From contig MLDA01000009.1 in the NCBI GenBank assembly GCA_023896275.1, positions 1 through 64,000 of the forward strand: a stretch of DNA of 64,000 nucleotides, given 5' to 3'. Both the position numbers and the translations under genes were made by a program. Positions 1-8,779 of the stretch are shown piece by piece. Each line of letters starts with the position of its first letter. Position 1 is the stretch's first letter. Origin of the DNA: Kocuria rosea subsp. polaris. GTDB lineage: Bacteria > Actinomycetota > Actinomycetes > Actinomycetales > Micrococcaceae. The notes under the pieces were generated by a model. The model ran no database searches and had not been told where the DNA came from. It saw nothing but the letters and a program-made list of their open reading frames with translations.

Positions 1-1
1 C

Positions 2-775
2 CCCGCCGCCACGGGCCCCGTCGCGGCGGCATCGACGACGGGGCTGGAGCTATGGCTCCCCTCGCCCGCGACTCCGGACTCACCTGCGCGGGTGCTCACC
101 GAACTCGACTACCGCGCTGAGCCCGGAGCCGTCAACGTCATCCTCGGCGCCTCGGGGGCCGGCAAGTCCCTGCTGCTGCGCACGCTGACGGGCCTACTGC
201 CCGACGGCGCCCGCACCACCGGCGCCGTCGCCCTGCACGGCCGCACCCTCACTCCCGAGGGCTTGGCCGCGGCACGGGGCACCGAAACCGTCCTGGTTCC
301 CGGTTCGGCCGCGACCGCGCTGAACCCCGTGCGCACGGTCGCTGCGCAGATGCGCCAGACGCTGAAGTCCGCAAAACGGGGCTCCACCCCCGCCGATGTC
401 GCGTCCGCCCTCGCCGCCGCCGACGTCGACCCCTCGTTGGCCTCGTGCTTTCCGCACGAGCTCTCAGGCGGCCAGGCTCAGCGGGTCGTGCTCGCCCTCG
501 GCGTCGCCGTCGGCGCCCGGGTGCTGCTCGTGGACGAGCCGACCAGCGCCCTCGATGCCGAGTCGTCGGCCCGCATCGAAGAGCTGCTGCGCGCCCAGGC
601 CGCGTGCGGCACCACCGTCATCATGGTCACCCACGACCTCGCGATGACCCGCCGCATCGCCGACCTCGTTGCGGTGGTGCACGACGGGCGCGTTGTCGAG
701 GCGGGCCGGGCCGAGGAGCTGCTCGCCGCCCCGGGCCACCCCGCAACTGCAGCCCTGCTGGGCGGACCGGCATGA
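2..775 (+). CDS. ABC transporter ATP-binding protein, NikD/DppD-like (5' end outside window)
   Basis: ATPase subunit of a probable peptide or nickel importer, acting on the inner membrane face. The frame is open from base 2 with no ATG, GTG or TTG before the GTG at 92. The residues before that GTG (LELWLPSP...) look like the usual first beta strand, so the true start lies left of the window. Visible motifs are Walker A GASGAGKS, signature LSGGQ, Walker B VLLVDEPTSALD and switch THD. The Q-loop is odd: where relatives have QDP before TALNP, this protein reads GSAATALNP, so the conserved Gln is missing. It overlaps the next ATPase gene by 4 bp (ATGA), so the two are translationally coupled. Substrate cannot be told from the ATPases alone. 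Confidence 0.85.
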   Translation, partial: PAATGPVAAASTTGLELWLPSPATPDSPARVLTELDYRAEPGAVNVILGASGAGKSLLLRTLTGLLPDGARTTGAVALHGRTLTPEGLAAARGTETVLVPGSAATALNPVRTVAAQMRQTLKSAKRGSTPADVASALAAADVDPSLASCFPHELSGGQAQRVVLALGVAVGARVLLVDEPTSALDAESSARIEELLRAQAACGTTVIMVTHDLAMTRRIADLVAVVHDGRVVEAGRAEELLAAPGHPATAALLGGPA

Positions 776-1494
776 GTCTGGAACTGCGTCAGATCACGTT
801 CAGCCACCCTGGGGCCCGGCCGACTTCCGGCCCGCTTCTCGCGGGAGTGAACCTCCGCGTCGGCGCCGGCGAACTCGTCACGCTGGCGGCGCCGTCGGGC
901 GCGGGAAAATCCACGCTGCTGCGCATCGCCGCGCTTATGACGACGGCGGACGCGGGCGTCGTCGCGCTCGACGGGCAGCCCTTCGCCGCGGGCTCGCCGG
1001 TCCCGCGCCAGGCCCGCCGATCGGTAGGTGTGGTGCTGCAGTCCCCACGCTTGGCCGCCGACCCGCGTCTGCGGCTCGAGTCCCTGATCTGCGCCCCGCT
1101 GGCGGTCCGCGACGGCCAGCTGCGCCCGCAACCGCGCCGGCACGGTGACCGGGTGGCGGAGCTGTGCGAGCTCGCCGGGCTGGATGTGTCGCTGCTGCGC
1201 CGCTACCCGCACCAGGTCTCCGATGGGCAGCTGCAGCGGGCCATGGTGGCGCGCGCCCTCGCACTGGACCCGAAGGTGCTCGTCTGCGACGAGCCGACCG
1301 CGCAGCTGGACGCGGCAACGACCGGTTCCATGCTGCGGTTGCTGGCCTCGCGTGCTGCCGCCGGCGCGGCGGTGCTCGTCGCCTCCCACCACCGCGCCGC
1401 TCTGGCGCGAGTGGCCAACCGGTCCGTCGAACTCGCCGACATCAACCCCGGGGCCCATGCCACCAGGCGCGTCGGCCCCGGCACGAACCCCTGA
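772..1494 (+). CDS. ABC transporter ATP-binding protein, NikE/DppF-like
   Basis: Second ATPase (240 aa) of the importer whose first ATPase overlaps it by 4 bp. Walker A is APSGAGKST, followed by a Q-loop with Gln present (VVLQSP), a signature VSDGQLQRA with Asp in place of the usual second Gly, Walker B VLVCDEPTAQLD and switch ASHH. Paired ATPases with this arrangement belong to the dipeptide/oligopeptide/nickel (PepT) family, and the SDGQ variant resembles NikE-type VSGGELQR signatures. Its permeases and binding protein should lie left of the window. No promoter lies between the two genes. Substrate assignment to nickel versus peptide is uncertain. Confidence 0.85.
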   Translation: MSLELRQITFSHPGARPTSGPLLAGVNLRVGAGELVTLAAPSGAGKSTLLRIAALMTTADAGVVALDGQPFAAGSPVPRQARRSVGVVLQSPRLAADPRLRLESLICAPLAVRDGQLRPQPRRHGDRVAELCELAGLDVSLLRRYPHQVSDGQLQRAMVARALALDPKVLVCDEPTAQLDAATTGSMLRLLASRAAAGAAVLVASHHRAALARVANRSVELADINPGAHATRRVGPGTNP

Positions 1495-1517
1495 TTCTTC
1501 GGGAGACTGCCCCGCGC

Positions 1518-2033
1518 TCAGACGAGGAGCGTGTAGACGTCCATCCCCTCGCTCACACCGGTGCGCTCGAAACCGAGGTTGAGGACCGTGGCGGCGCTCG
1601 CGGCATTGTCCGGCGCGATCCGGGCCACCAGCTTCGTCGGCTCCTTGCCAGCCATTCCGGCCTCGACCCACGCGACGACGGCGACGACCATCTGTTTCGC
1701 GAGCCCTCTGCCCCAGAACTCCGGATCGAGCCAGTATCCGATCTCCGTGCACGGACCGATATCGCCGCCGAGGTCCTTGAACATCGCCAGCGCGAGGCCG
1801 ATGCGGTGATCGTCGGACTCGCCCTCGACGTCGTCGCACCGGACCGTCACCCAGCGGGCGGAGCCGAGCTCGCCCCACGCGCCCGGCGACAGCGCCTGCG
1901 CCGTGCGCTCGGCGATGTAGGCGTCGGACCAGACGGTGCCGTCACCGACGAAGCGGACCACGCGCGGGTCGCGGGCGAGGTGGCCCAGAAACTGGGCGTC
2001 CTCGCGACTGAAATCTCTGACGCGGACGCTCAT
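1518..2033 (-). CDS. GNAT family N-acetyltransferase (RimJ/RimL-like)
   Basis: A 171-aa acetyltransferase, one GNAT domain long. The acetyl-CoA binding core is visible around IGYWLDPEFWGRGLAKQM (about residues 97-115), the pattern of RimJ/RimL-type enzymes in which the R/Q-x-x-G-x-G/A loop is WGRGLA. A later segment ending NLGFERTG fits the final strand of the fold. It lies 8 bp downstream of pyrE on the same strand and is probably cotranscribed, although no functional link to pyrimidine synthesis is implied. Substrate is unknown; RimJ-like members acetylate protein N-termini or small amines. Confidence 0.85.
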   Translation of the reverse strand: MSVRVRDFSREDAQFLGHLARDPRVVRFVGDGTVWSDAYIAERTAQALSPGAWGELGSARWVTVRCDDVEGESDDHRIGLALAMFKDLGGDIGPCTEIGYWLDPEFWGRGLAKQMVVAVVAWVEAGMAGKEPTKLVARIAPDNAASAATVLNLGFERTGVSEGMDVYTLLV

Positions 2034-2041
2034 GTCGTCGG

Positions 2042-2602
2042 TTACAGGCCCAGCTCGTCGAGACCGAACGCGAACAGGTACGGCACGCCGGCCTCGGCCT
2101 CGATGCGCTCCTTGGCACCCGTGTCGCGATCGACGATCACGGCCACGGCCTTGACGTTGCCGCCGGCCTTGCGCACGCCCTCGACGGCCGTCAGCGCGGA
2201 CCCGCCGGTAGTGGACGTGTCCTCTAGGACGACGACGTCGCGCCCATCCACGCCCGGCCCCTCGACTTGGCGGCCCATCCCGTAGGACTTCTGGGCCTTG
2301 CGCACCACGAACGCGTCGACCGCCCGGCCCTGATCGCCGGCGGCGTGCATCAGCGCGGTGCCCACGGGGTCGGCGCCCATCGTCAGGCCGCCGGCCGTCT
2401 CGAACTCGATTCCGGCGTCGTCGAGCAGCGCGAGCATGACCTCGCCGACGAGCCGCGAGGCCTCGTGGTGCAGGGTGATGCGGCGCAGGTCGATGTAGTA
2501 GTCGGCCTCCTTGCCGGAGGACAGGGTGACCTTGCCGCGCACAACGGCGAGTTCCTTGACGAGTTCGAGCAGGCGGGCGCGGGCGTCAGCGTGGGAAGTC
2601 AT
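2042..2602 (-). CDS. pyrE: Orotate phosphoribosyltransferase
   Basis: Transfers ribose-5-phosphate from PRPP to orotate to give OMP, the fifth step of de novo pyrimidine synthesis, in the cytoplasm. The PRPP-binding loop is clear (VVVLEDTSTTGGS, about residues 119-131) and the upstream KVTLSSGKEADYYIDLR segment is typical of PyrE. The length of 186 aa fits the family. I start at the ATG at 2602; a GTG two codons further out (2608) is also possible. There is no clear Shine-Dalgarno for either, so the message may have a very short leader. It is transcribed divergently from the wHTH gene at 2708 and followed by a GNAT gene. Confidence 0.95.
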   Translation of the reverse strand: MTSHADARARLLELVKELAVVRGKVTLSSGKEADYYIDLRRITLHHEASRLVGEVMLALLDDAGIEFETAGGLTMGADPVGTALMHAAGDQGRAVDAFVVRKAQKSYGMGRQVEGPGVDGRDVVVLEDTSTTGGSALTAVEGVRKAGGNVKAVAVIVDRDTGAKERIEAEAGVPYLFAFGLDELGL

Positions 2603-2707
2603 GACCACGATTCTAGATGGTCACACGCCGCGACGCCCGCCCAAGACAGAACGGGTTCCAGGGTCTACGCTGGGGGCTATCGAGGTCCCGCGCAGAAGGA
2701 GGTCAAG

Positions 2708-3166
2708 ATGACCCAAAATCATGATCGCCCGCTCGGCTTCTGGCTGAAACTCGTCGACTCCCTGATCGCGAAGCAGTTCGCGTTCGCACTCGAGGAGCAC
2801 GGGGTCACGCGGCTGCAGTGGCAGCTGCTGAACACGCTCGCGAAGAAGCCGGCGACCCACAACGAGCTCACGCACACGCTCGGTCCCTTCCTGACACCGA
2901 CGCCCCCAGACGAGCCGGACACGCTCGACGAGCATCTGGCCGAGCTCATCGAGTCGGGCTGGATCGTCAGCGACGGCAGCGTCCTCTCCCTCACGGAGCA
3001 GGGCTCGACCGGCTGGGAGAAGCTCAACGAGGTCGTGACGAACATGCGCGAGGCCTCCAGCTCAGGCATCACCGAAGAGCAGTACACCACGACCGTGCGC
3101 TCCCTGCAGCGCATGGCGGAGAACTTGGGCTGGGATGGTTCCAGCCCGGAAGGCGAGAGGCAGTAG
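2708..3166 (+). CDS. MarR-like winged-helix regulator
   Basis: A 152-aa cytoplasmic protein with a winged-helix layout resembling small MarR relatives. Helix WQLLNTLAKKPATHNELTH (about residues 38-56) is followed by an acidic linker, a second helix with LAELIESGWIV, a wing (SDGSVLSLTEQG) and a C-terminal helix. It has an excellent ribosome site (AGAAGGAGGTCAAG) just before the ATG. The stop codon is followed with no gap by the ATG of the Stealth gene, so the two are cotranscribed. It may regulate that gene or itself; no operator is evident to me. A non-regulatory role cannot be excluded. Confidence 0.75.
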   Translation: MTQNHDRPLGFWLKLVDSLIAKQFAFALEEHGVTRLQWQLLNTLAKKPATHNELTHTLGPFLTPTPPDEPDTLDEHLAELIESGWIVSDGSVLSLTEQGSTGWEKLNEVVTNMREASSSGITEEQYTTTVRSLQRMAENLGWDGSSPEGERQ

Positions 3167-4798
3167 ATGGCCCCACACGGCCACCCCCAGAACGCGGCGT
3201 TCCCGTCGGAGATCTACCACGCCGCACCCGAGCCGGAACCCAGGACCGGCGAGATCCCGGAGGTGACCAGTGCGGAGGCCAGCGCGCGCTTCGCAGGTCG
3301 CGACGACGTCGTGCGGCACAAGGGCCGCTATGCCCTGGCCAACCGCACCATCACGCCCAGCGAGGCGATGGTGATCGACCTGTTGTTCGTGCGCGACGCG
3401 CTCGACGCGGCCGGGATCGAGCACCTGCTGGTGCGCGGCAGCGACGCGCGGCCCGTCGTCGCCGTCGACTGGAAACACCGTCAGCGGCTGCGCGCCGCGC
3501 TGGTCACCGCCTGCGCGGACGAGCCGTTCTACTCCCTGAGCGTCGACACGCGCCGCGACAAGGCCCTGCTGGTCGCTGATGGGAAGCTGAGCCTGAGCTC
3601 CAAGGCGCGCATGTTCCGGCTCTACCGGCCGCGCGTCGAACCCGTCGGCGGGCTCGGTTACGGCCAGGGCACCGGCGTGCAGGTCGAGCTGTGGAAGTTC
3701 GACGACGACGGCACCGTCAAGCTGCCCATCGAGAACTCGCTGACCCGGCGCACGATCCCCGCCGACGAGGCCGTGCGCGGCACCGTCCAGCGCTACGGCC
3801 GCGTATGGCACACGATCGAGAACATGTTCGCCGACCACGCCACGGACATCGACTTCCCGATCGACATCGTCTTCTCCTGGGTGGACGGCAACGACCCGGA
3901 CTTCCAGCGCTACCGCGCCTCGTTCATGGAGAACGTGGTGGTCGGCGAGGGCGACGACGACGAGGCGCGCTACCGGCAGATCAACGAGCTGAAGTACGCG
4001 CTGCGATCGATCCATATGTTCGCCCCCTGGATCCGGCACGTGTACATCTGCACGGATTCGCCGGTGCCGGCGTGGCTGGATGCGCAGCACCCGGGCGTGA
4101 GCATTGTGCGGGCCGAGGACCACTTTCGGGATCCGAGCGTGCTGCCCGTGTTCAACTCGCAGGCGATCGAGGCGCAGCTGCAGCACATCGAGGGCCTCTC
4201 CGAGCACTTCTTGTACTCGAACGACGACATGTTCTTCGGGCGCCCGCTCGGGCCGGACATGTTCTTCTCCCCCGGCGGCGTCACCAAGTTCATCGAGGCC
4301 GAGACCCGGATCGGGCTCGGCGACAACCACCTGGACCGCTCCGGGTTCGAGAACGCGGCCCGCGTGAACCGGCGCCTGCTGCACGACCGCTTCGGGCGCA
4401 TCACGACCCGTCATCTCGAACACACAGCCGCCCCGTTGCGGCGCAGTGTCATGCACGAGATGGAGGAGACCTTCGCTGAGGAGTTCGTCTCCACCGCGGC
4501 GAGCCGCTTCCGTGCCAAGGACAACATCTCGGTGACCAACTCGCTCTACCACTACTACGCGCTGCTGACCGGGCGGGCCGTGACCAAGGTCGGGGCGAAG
4601 GTAAAGTACGTCGATACGACGATGTTCTCCGGGCTCGACAGCCTCTCGAAGCTGCTGCGCAAGCGTAATCAGGACTTCTTCTGCCTCAACGACGGTTCCT
4701 TCCCGGAGGTCTCGGCCAAGCAGCGGCAGGAGGTTGTCACGGACTTCCTCGAGAAATACTTCCCGATCGCCGCGCCGTGGGAGCGCGCCGAGACCTAG
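3167..4798 (+). CDS. Stealth family sugar-phosphate transferase
   Basis: A 543-aa protein with all four Stealth conserved regions: CR1 DIVFSWVDGNDP (about residue 233), CR2 from YRQINELKYALRS to CTDSPVPAWL (about 268-310), CR3 around RHLEHTAAPLRRS (about 413) and CR4 with NQDFFCLNDGSF (about 505). Stealth proteins are hexose-1-phosphate or GlcNAc-1-phosphate transferases that build phosphodiester-linked capsule or wall glycopolymers. The N-terminal 230 residues are a family-typical extension with no motif I can name. No signal peptide or membrane helix is visible. It directly follows the wHTH regulator gene. No capsule synthesis genes lie nearby, so its polymer must be made from elsewhere. 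Confidence 0.92.
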   Translation: MAPHGHPQNAAFPSEIYHAAPEPEPRTGEIPEVTSAEASARFAGRDDVVRHKGRYALANRTITPSEAMVIDLLFVRDALDAAGIEHLLVRGSDARPVVAVDWKHRQRLRAALVTACADEPFYSLSVDTRRDKALLVADGKLSLSSKARMFRLYRPRVEPVGGLGYGQGTGVQVELWKFDDDGTVKLPIENSLTRRTIPADEAVRGTVQRYGRVWHTIENMFADHATDIDFPIDIVFSWVDGNDPDFQRYRASFMENVVVGEGDDDEARYRQINELKYALRSIHMFAPWIRHVYICTDSPVPAWLDAQHPGVSIVRAEDHFRDPSVLPVFNSQAIEAQLQHIEGLSEHFLYSNDDMFFGRPLGPDMFFSPGGVTKFIEAETRIGLGDNHLDRSGFENAARVNRRLLHDRFGRITTRHLEHTAAPLRRSVMHEMEETFAEEFVSTAASRFRAKDNISVTNSLYHYYALLTGRAVTKVGAKVKYVDTTMFSGLDSLSKLLRKRNQDFFCLNDGSFPEVSAKQRQEVVTDFLEKYFPIAAPWERAET

Positions 4799-4857
4799 GC
4801 GCCACGAGCCCACGAACGCCTATTGACTTTCGCTCGCTATCTATCGAGAATCAATTG

Positions 4858-5334
4858 ATGAGCAAAGTAGTGGTTGTGTCCCTGCGCGCCGTCCTCGTGG
4901 CCCTCGTCGCCGGAGTCTTCGTGGCCCAGATCCTGACGCCGGGCCTGGCCTCGAGCATGGGCTCATCCCACTGGGAGGTGCGCCATCTGGTCGTTCCGTA
5001 TTCAGTGGCCGGCATCCTGGCGCTGCTCTGCCTCCAGATCGCACTGTTTCTGGTCTGGCGATTGCTGACGCTGGCCAGCACGGAACGCATCTTCGATGGC
5101 GGCTCGATCCGGTGGGTGGACGGGCTGGTCTACAGCGCGGCGTCAGCCGTCGCGCTGCCGTGCCTCGTCATGACGCACCTGTTGTTCATCGTCGGCGTGG
5201 GTGGCCCTGGCATCCTCCTTACTCTCTGCGCGTGCTTCATTGGCGGCGCCGCGCTGGTCCTGGTCCTCGTCGTGATGCGCTCACTGCTGGCGTCGGCGAC
5301 CTGCGACCGGCGCGAACTGGCGCACGTGATCTGA
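4858..5334 (+). CDS. DUF2975-type membrane protein
   Basis: A 158-aa integral membrane protein with four predicted helices (about residues 5-30, 45-70, 85-108 and 114-137). The loop between helices 2 and 3 has TERIFDGGSIRWVDG, close to the 'F-x-x-x-x-x-x-L' loop of DUF2975 proteins. In many genomes such a gene is followed by a very small Xre-type regulator; here there is none. What follows instead is a 31-bp tandem repeat. The start ATG overlaps a 10-bp palindrome ATCAATTGAT (4850-4859). Function is unknown. Confidence 0.7.
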   Translation: MSKVVVVSLRAVLVALVAGVFVAQILTPGLASSMGSSHWEVRHLVVPYSVAGILALLCLQIALFLVWRLLTLASTERIFDGGSIRWVDGLVYSAASAVALPCLVMTHLLFIVGVGGPGILLTLCACFIGGAALVLVLVVMRSLLASATCDRRELAHVI

Positions 5335-5347
5335 ATGGCGCGCCGGC

Positions 5348-5462
5348 GAGTCGTCGCTGAGCGCTGGTCTGCGCCATCGACTCGTCACTAATCGCTGCAT
5401 GGGTCCATCGAGTCGTCACTCACTGCTGGAAAAGCCGCGCACGACGACAATTAGTGACGACT
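5348..5462. repeat. 31-bp imperfect tandem repeat with an inverted copy
   Basis: Three units begin at 5348, 5379 and 5410, exactly 31 bp apart. Each opens with GA(G/C)TCGTC(A/G)CT and has GCTG about 17 bp in; the third is truncated. An inverted copy follows: TCGTCACTAAT at 5382-5392 is the exact reverse complement of ATTAGTGACGA at 5450-5460, and AGTCGTCACT at 5411-5420 matches 5453-5462 in reverse. The block fills the 177-bp gap between two convergent genes. It could be a transcription stop region, a short intergenic repeat family or a protein-binding array. Confidence 0.7.
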
Positions 5463-5511
5463 GGTGGCTCCGGTCGGGTCCTGCCCGGGGAAGCACCCGG
5501 GCGAGTGGCAG

Positions 5512-6483
5512 CTAGTGCTGCGCGTGCTGGCGCCGTGGGCTTCTGCGGCGCGCCGCCGGGACCTCCGCGCCGCCGTCGTACTGGATCCCGTGCTCGAGCA
5601 GCACCTGTTGGACCTGCGCCGGCGACAGGATCTCGCCGAAATTCTCCCCGCCCGCGGCCGGGACCACCGAGTGGACCACCGTGTCCGGGTAGACGTGCAC
5701 AAGGTTGTAGGACTGGGCCGAGTCGCGACCGCGGGTGCCGCGGATCCCAGTCTCGACGTCCACCGTGGCAGCCAGGTCCTGCGTGTAACACGTGGCCGAG
5801 GCGACCGAGACGGGCACGCCCGCGAACGTCGCCGCCGTCGAATAGTGCAGGTGACCACCCAGGATCGCGCGCACGTCCGTACCGCTGAGAACCTCAGCCA
5901 ACTCGGCCTGCCCGCGGAGTTCGACGAGAATCGCCAGCGGCTGCACGCTCGGGACGGGCGGGTGGTGCAGCGCCAGCAAGGTCCCCTCCGGGGCGGCGGT
6001 GGCGAGCTCGGCCGCGAGCCAGTCGAGCTGATCGCCCGTGAGTGCGCCGTGATGGGCACCCGGGACGGACGTGTCGAGGACGACGACGCGCAGCCCGCCC
6101 AGCCAGTGCACCGTGTCGAGCGGCGCGGCGCTGGGGAACTCGTCGAGCAAGCCCGCACGGAGCGCCCCGCGGTCGTCGTGATTGCCCATGGCCCAGATGA
6201 CATCCGCGCCCATGCGGCGGGCGGCGGGCTCGACGATCGCGCGCAGCTTCGCGTAAGCGTCGGGTTCGCCCTTGTCAGCCAAGTCGCCCGTGAAGAGCAG
6301 CGCCTCGGGCCGGCAGCCGGCAGCTTCGAGGTCGGCGAAAACCATCTGCAGCCGGGCGGCGGCGTCGATCGTTCCGCCCAGTGCGATGTCGCCGCCACGG
6401 AGGTGCGTGTCGCTGAGGTGGAGCAGGAAATGCTCAGGGGCCGGGTGCTCGGGGGTGCGCGGTGTGGACCGAGAAGTGGTCAT
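5512..6483 (-). CDS. Metallophosphoesterase (CpdA/Icc-like phosphodiesterase)
   Basis: A 323-aa calcineurin-type two-metal phosphoesterase. The metal ligands appear in order: LSDTH (Asp, His), [12 protein letters not shown] (Asp), GNHDDR (Asn, His), LHHPPVP (His) and GGHLHYST (His, His). This set and spacing match the class III cyclic-nucleotide phosphodiesterase group (CpdA, Rv0805), so it may hydrolyse cAMP or 2',3'-cyclic nucleotides, although substrate range in this group is loose. I start at the ATG at 6483 (MTTSRSTPR); the longer in-frame extension lacks family resemblance. The C-terminal tail is Arg/His-rich. It is divergent from nadE. Confidence 0.88.
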   Translation of the reverse strand: MTTSRSTPRTPEHPAPEHFLLHLSDTHLRGGDIALGGTIDAAARLQMVFADLEAAGCRPEALLFTGDLADKGEPDAYAKLRAIVEPAARRMGADVIWAMGNHDDRGALRAGLLDEFPSAAPLDTVHWLGGLRVVVLDTSVPGAHHGALTGDQLDWLAAELATAAPEGTLLALHHPPVPSVQPLAILVELRGQAELAEVLSGTDVRAILGGHLHYSTAATFAGVPVSVASATCYTQDLAATVDVETGIRGTRGRDSAQSYNLVHVYPDTVVHSVVPAAGGENFGEILSPAQVQQVLLEHGIQYDGGAEVPAARRRSPRRQHAQH

Positions 6484-6642
6484 GGCGGCCTGTCCTAACG
6501 ACGTGCCCCGCCGAAACGGGGCCGAATCATGCTTCAATCCAAGCATTTCATCGAGAACGTGCCAAGACCTGCAGATGAATTTCTCGTTTCGCCCACCCGG
6601 CTTCCTCGACACTGCCCGGCGTCGCGCCGGTATGCTGAGGCC

Positions 6643-7464
6643 ATGCGTGAGTTGCAGGCGAAAATCGTGGAAGAAATGGGCGTTAAGCCCCAGATCGATC
6701 CGGCCGAGGAGGTGGCCCGCCGCGTCCAGTTCCTCAAGGACTATGCGCTCGCGACCGGCACCGCCGGGTTCGTGCTCGGCATCTCCGGAGGCGTGGACTC
6801 AACACTTGCCGGCCGCCTCGCCCAGCTGGCCGCCGAAGAGCTGCGAGCCGAGGGACACGAGGCCGACTTCGTCGGAGTGCGCCTGCCCTATGGCGTGCAG
6901 GCCGACGAGGACGACGCCCAGCGCGCACTCGAGTTCATCCAGCCCTTCACGACGTGGACGTTCAACGTGAAGCCCGCCGTCGACGGGCTGGAGGCCGAGT
7001 TCGCCGAGACCACGGGTCGGGCGATCTCCGATTTCAACAAGGGCAATTCGAAGGCCCGCATGCGCATGGCCGCCCAGTACGCGCTGGCCGGCGAGCGCAA
7101 CCTGCTGGTCATCGGCACGGACCACGGCGCCGAGTCGGTGACCGGTTTCTTCACCAAGTTCGGCGACGGCGGCGCGGACATCCTGCCGCTCTTCGGCCTG
7201 AACAAGCGCCAGAACCGGCAGCTGACCGAGTACCTGGGCGCGCCCGAACAGGTGTGGTCCAAGACTCCGACGGCGGATCTGCTCGACGATCAGCCGGGTC
7301 GCACCGACGAGGACGAGTTGGGCATCCGCTATGACGAGATCGACGATTTCCTCGAGGGTCGCGAGATCGACGAGGCCACGGCCGAGAAGCTCGAACGCCG
7401 CTACCTCACCACCCGCCACAAGCGCACGGTCCCGGTCACGATCTTCGACACCTGGTGGCGCTGA
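6643..7464 (+). CDS. nadE: NH3-dependent NAD+ synthetase
   Basis: Amidates nicotinic acid adenine dinucleotide to NAD+ using ATP and ammonia, the last step of NAD synthesis, in the cytoplasm. The ATP pyrophosphatase P-loop is GISGGVDST (about residues 46-54). The family signatures [10 protein letters not shown] and [22 protein letters not shown] follow, and the protein ends in the typical KR-TVP-T-W-R tail. At 273 aa it is the short, glutaminase-free form found in E. coli and Bacillus. The start ATG at 6643 is chosen because residues from [20 protein letters not shown] align with family N-termini. It is monocistronic. Confidence 0.96.
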   Translation: MRELQAKIVEEMGVKPQIDPAEEVARRVQFLKDYALATGTAGFVLGISGGVDSTLAGRLAQLAAEELRAEGHEADFVGVRLPYGVQADEDDAQRALEFIQPFTTWTFNVKPAVDGLEAEFAETTGRAISDFNKGNSKARMRMAAQYALAGERNLLVIGTDHGAESVTGFFTKFGDGGADILPLFGLNKRQNRQLTEYLGAPEQVWSKTPTADLLDDQPGRTDEDELGIRYDEIDDFLEGREIDEATAEKLERRYLTTRHKRTVPVTIFDTWWR

Positions 7465-7561
7465 CCAGCTGTGCCCCGTGGCGCGTCGGCGTCTCGGCGT
7501 ACGGCGAGATTCATACCGATGGAGGACACCGCGGTTCCCTACTCGTCCCTAGACTGAGCAG

Positions 7562-8779
7562 ATGCTGACCTCCTTCCGCCGTCCGGCCTGGCGCGTCGCC
7601 GGAACGGTGGCCATCGCGTTGGTCGTCGGAGCGCTGCTGTCCGTGCTGTTACTGGGCATCGCGCTGCCCGAGGACCCCGATTCGTTACCGGCAGCCGAAT
7701 CCGACCGGTATTTCCTCCTCTTCGCCGCTGACGTCGCGGCAGGACTCGTGGCCGTCGGGTTGCTCGCCGTCGCCCTGTTGCCCCTCGACGACGAACGGCC
7801 GCATCCGCACCCGGCGCGGACATTGGTAGCCGGTCTCGTCGTCGTCGCGGCGACCACCGTGTCCAACCTGGCCGCACCGGCGGCCCTGATCGTCCTCGGC
7901 TCCTTCGCCGCGCGCAGGCCACGCTTCTGGTTCCCGATGGCGGCCGCACTGAGCTTCGTCGCGGGCTGGGTCTATTCGACCGTCGTCGACCCTGAGGAGG
8001 TGCCCTTCTGGGAGTTGGCGGCGATCATGGTGGTGGTGATCGGCGTCGTCGGCCTGATCGGTTGGGGGCGGCGCTCCCGCCGGTCGCTGATTCGGTCGCT
8101 ACGCCAGGAGGCGGCCAGCGCCCGCCGTGAACGCGAAGCCCATGCCGAACAGGCCCGCGCCACCGAACGCACCCGGATCGCCCGGGAAATGCACGACGGT
8201 CTCGCGCACCAGCTGAGCCTGATCTCCCTGCACGCCGGCGCCTTGGAGTACCGGAGCGATCTGGACGCGGAGGCGATCCGGCGGACGTCGGACCTCCTGC
8301 AGCAAACAGCCCGCAGCGCGTCGCAAGAGTTACGCGCCGTCCTCACCGTTCTGCGCGATGACGGGACGGGCACGACGCCGCCGCCCACCATGGCGACGAT
8401 CAAGGGACTGGTCTCGACCGCACGCGCGGCCGGGACCCCCGTCGAACTCACCGCCGACGCCGGTCTCGACGGCGCCGGCGGGACGCAGCCGTCGGACGTC
8501 ACCATCCGTGCGCTCTTCCGGATCGTGCAGGAGTGTCTGACGAACGCACGCAAACACGCACCGGGCCAACCGCTGCGGCTGGCTCTGGCCGGTGGTCCCG
8601 CGCAAGGAATCTTCGTGGCGGCCAGCAACGCGGCGATCGCGAAGCCCGCCGAGGCAACGGCACCCGGGTTCGGCCTGATCGGCCTGCGCGAGCGCGTCGA
8701 GCTGCTCGGCGGCCGATTCGACATCGACGCCAGCGACGACCGATTCACGGTGGAGGCGCGGCTGCCATGGCAGAGCTGA
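7562..8779 (+). CDS. Two-component sensor histidine kinase (NarL/DesK-type)
   Basis: A 405-aa membrane sensor kinase. Five hydrophobic segments fill the first 165 residues with very short loops, so the signal is probably sensed in the membrane. The dimerisation helix carries the phosphorylated His in REMHDGLAHQ (His211, HisKA_3 type). The ATPase domain shows the N box (IVQECLTNARKHA) and G box (GFGLIGLRERVELLGGRF). A basic coiled segment (residues 175-205) links the two halves. The response regulator gene starts 13 bp before this gene ends, so they form a coupled pair. The stimulus is unknown; DesK-like members often sense membrane state or cell-wall antibiotics. Confidence 0.93.
   Translation: MLTSFRRPAWRVAGTVAIALVVGALLSVLLLGIALPEDPDSLPAAESDRYFLLFAADVAAGLVAVGLLAVALLPLDDERPHPHPARTLVAGLVVVAATTVSNLAAPAALIVLGSFAARRPRFWFPMAAALSFVAGWVYSTVVDPEEVPFWELAAIMVVVIGVVGLIGWGRRSRRSLIRSLRQEAASARREREAHAEQARATERTRIAREMHDGLAHQLSLISLHAGALEYRSDLDAEAIRRTSDLLQQTARSASQELRAVLTVLRDDGTGTTPPPTMATIKGLVSTARAAGTPVELTADAGLDGAGGTQPSDVTIRALFRIVQECLTNARKHAPGQPLRLALAGGPAQGIFVAASNAAIAKPAEATAPGFGLIGLRERVELLGGRFDIDASDDRFTVEARLPWQS

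Noticed and set aside
3062-4813. Long minus-strand open frame opposite the Stealth gene
   Set aside because: No domain similarity. The plus-strand frame has all four Stealth regions.
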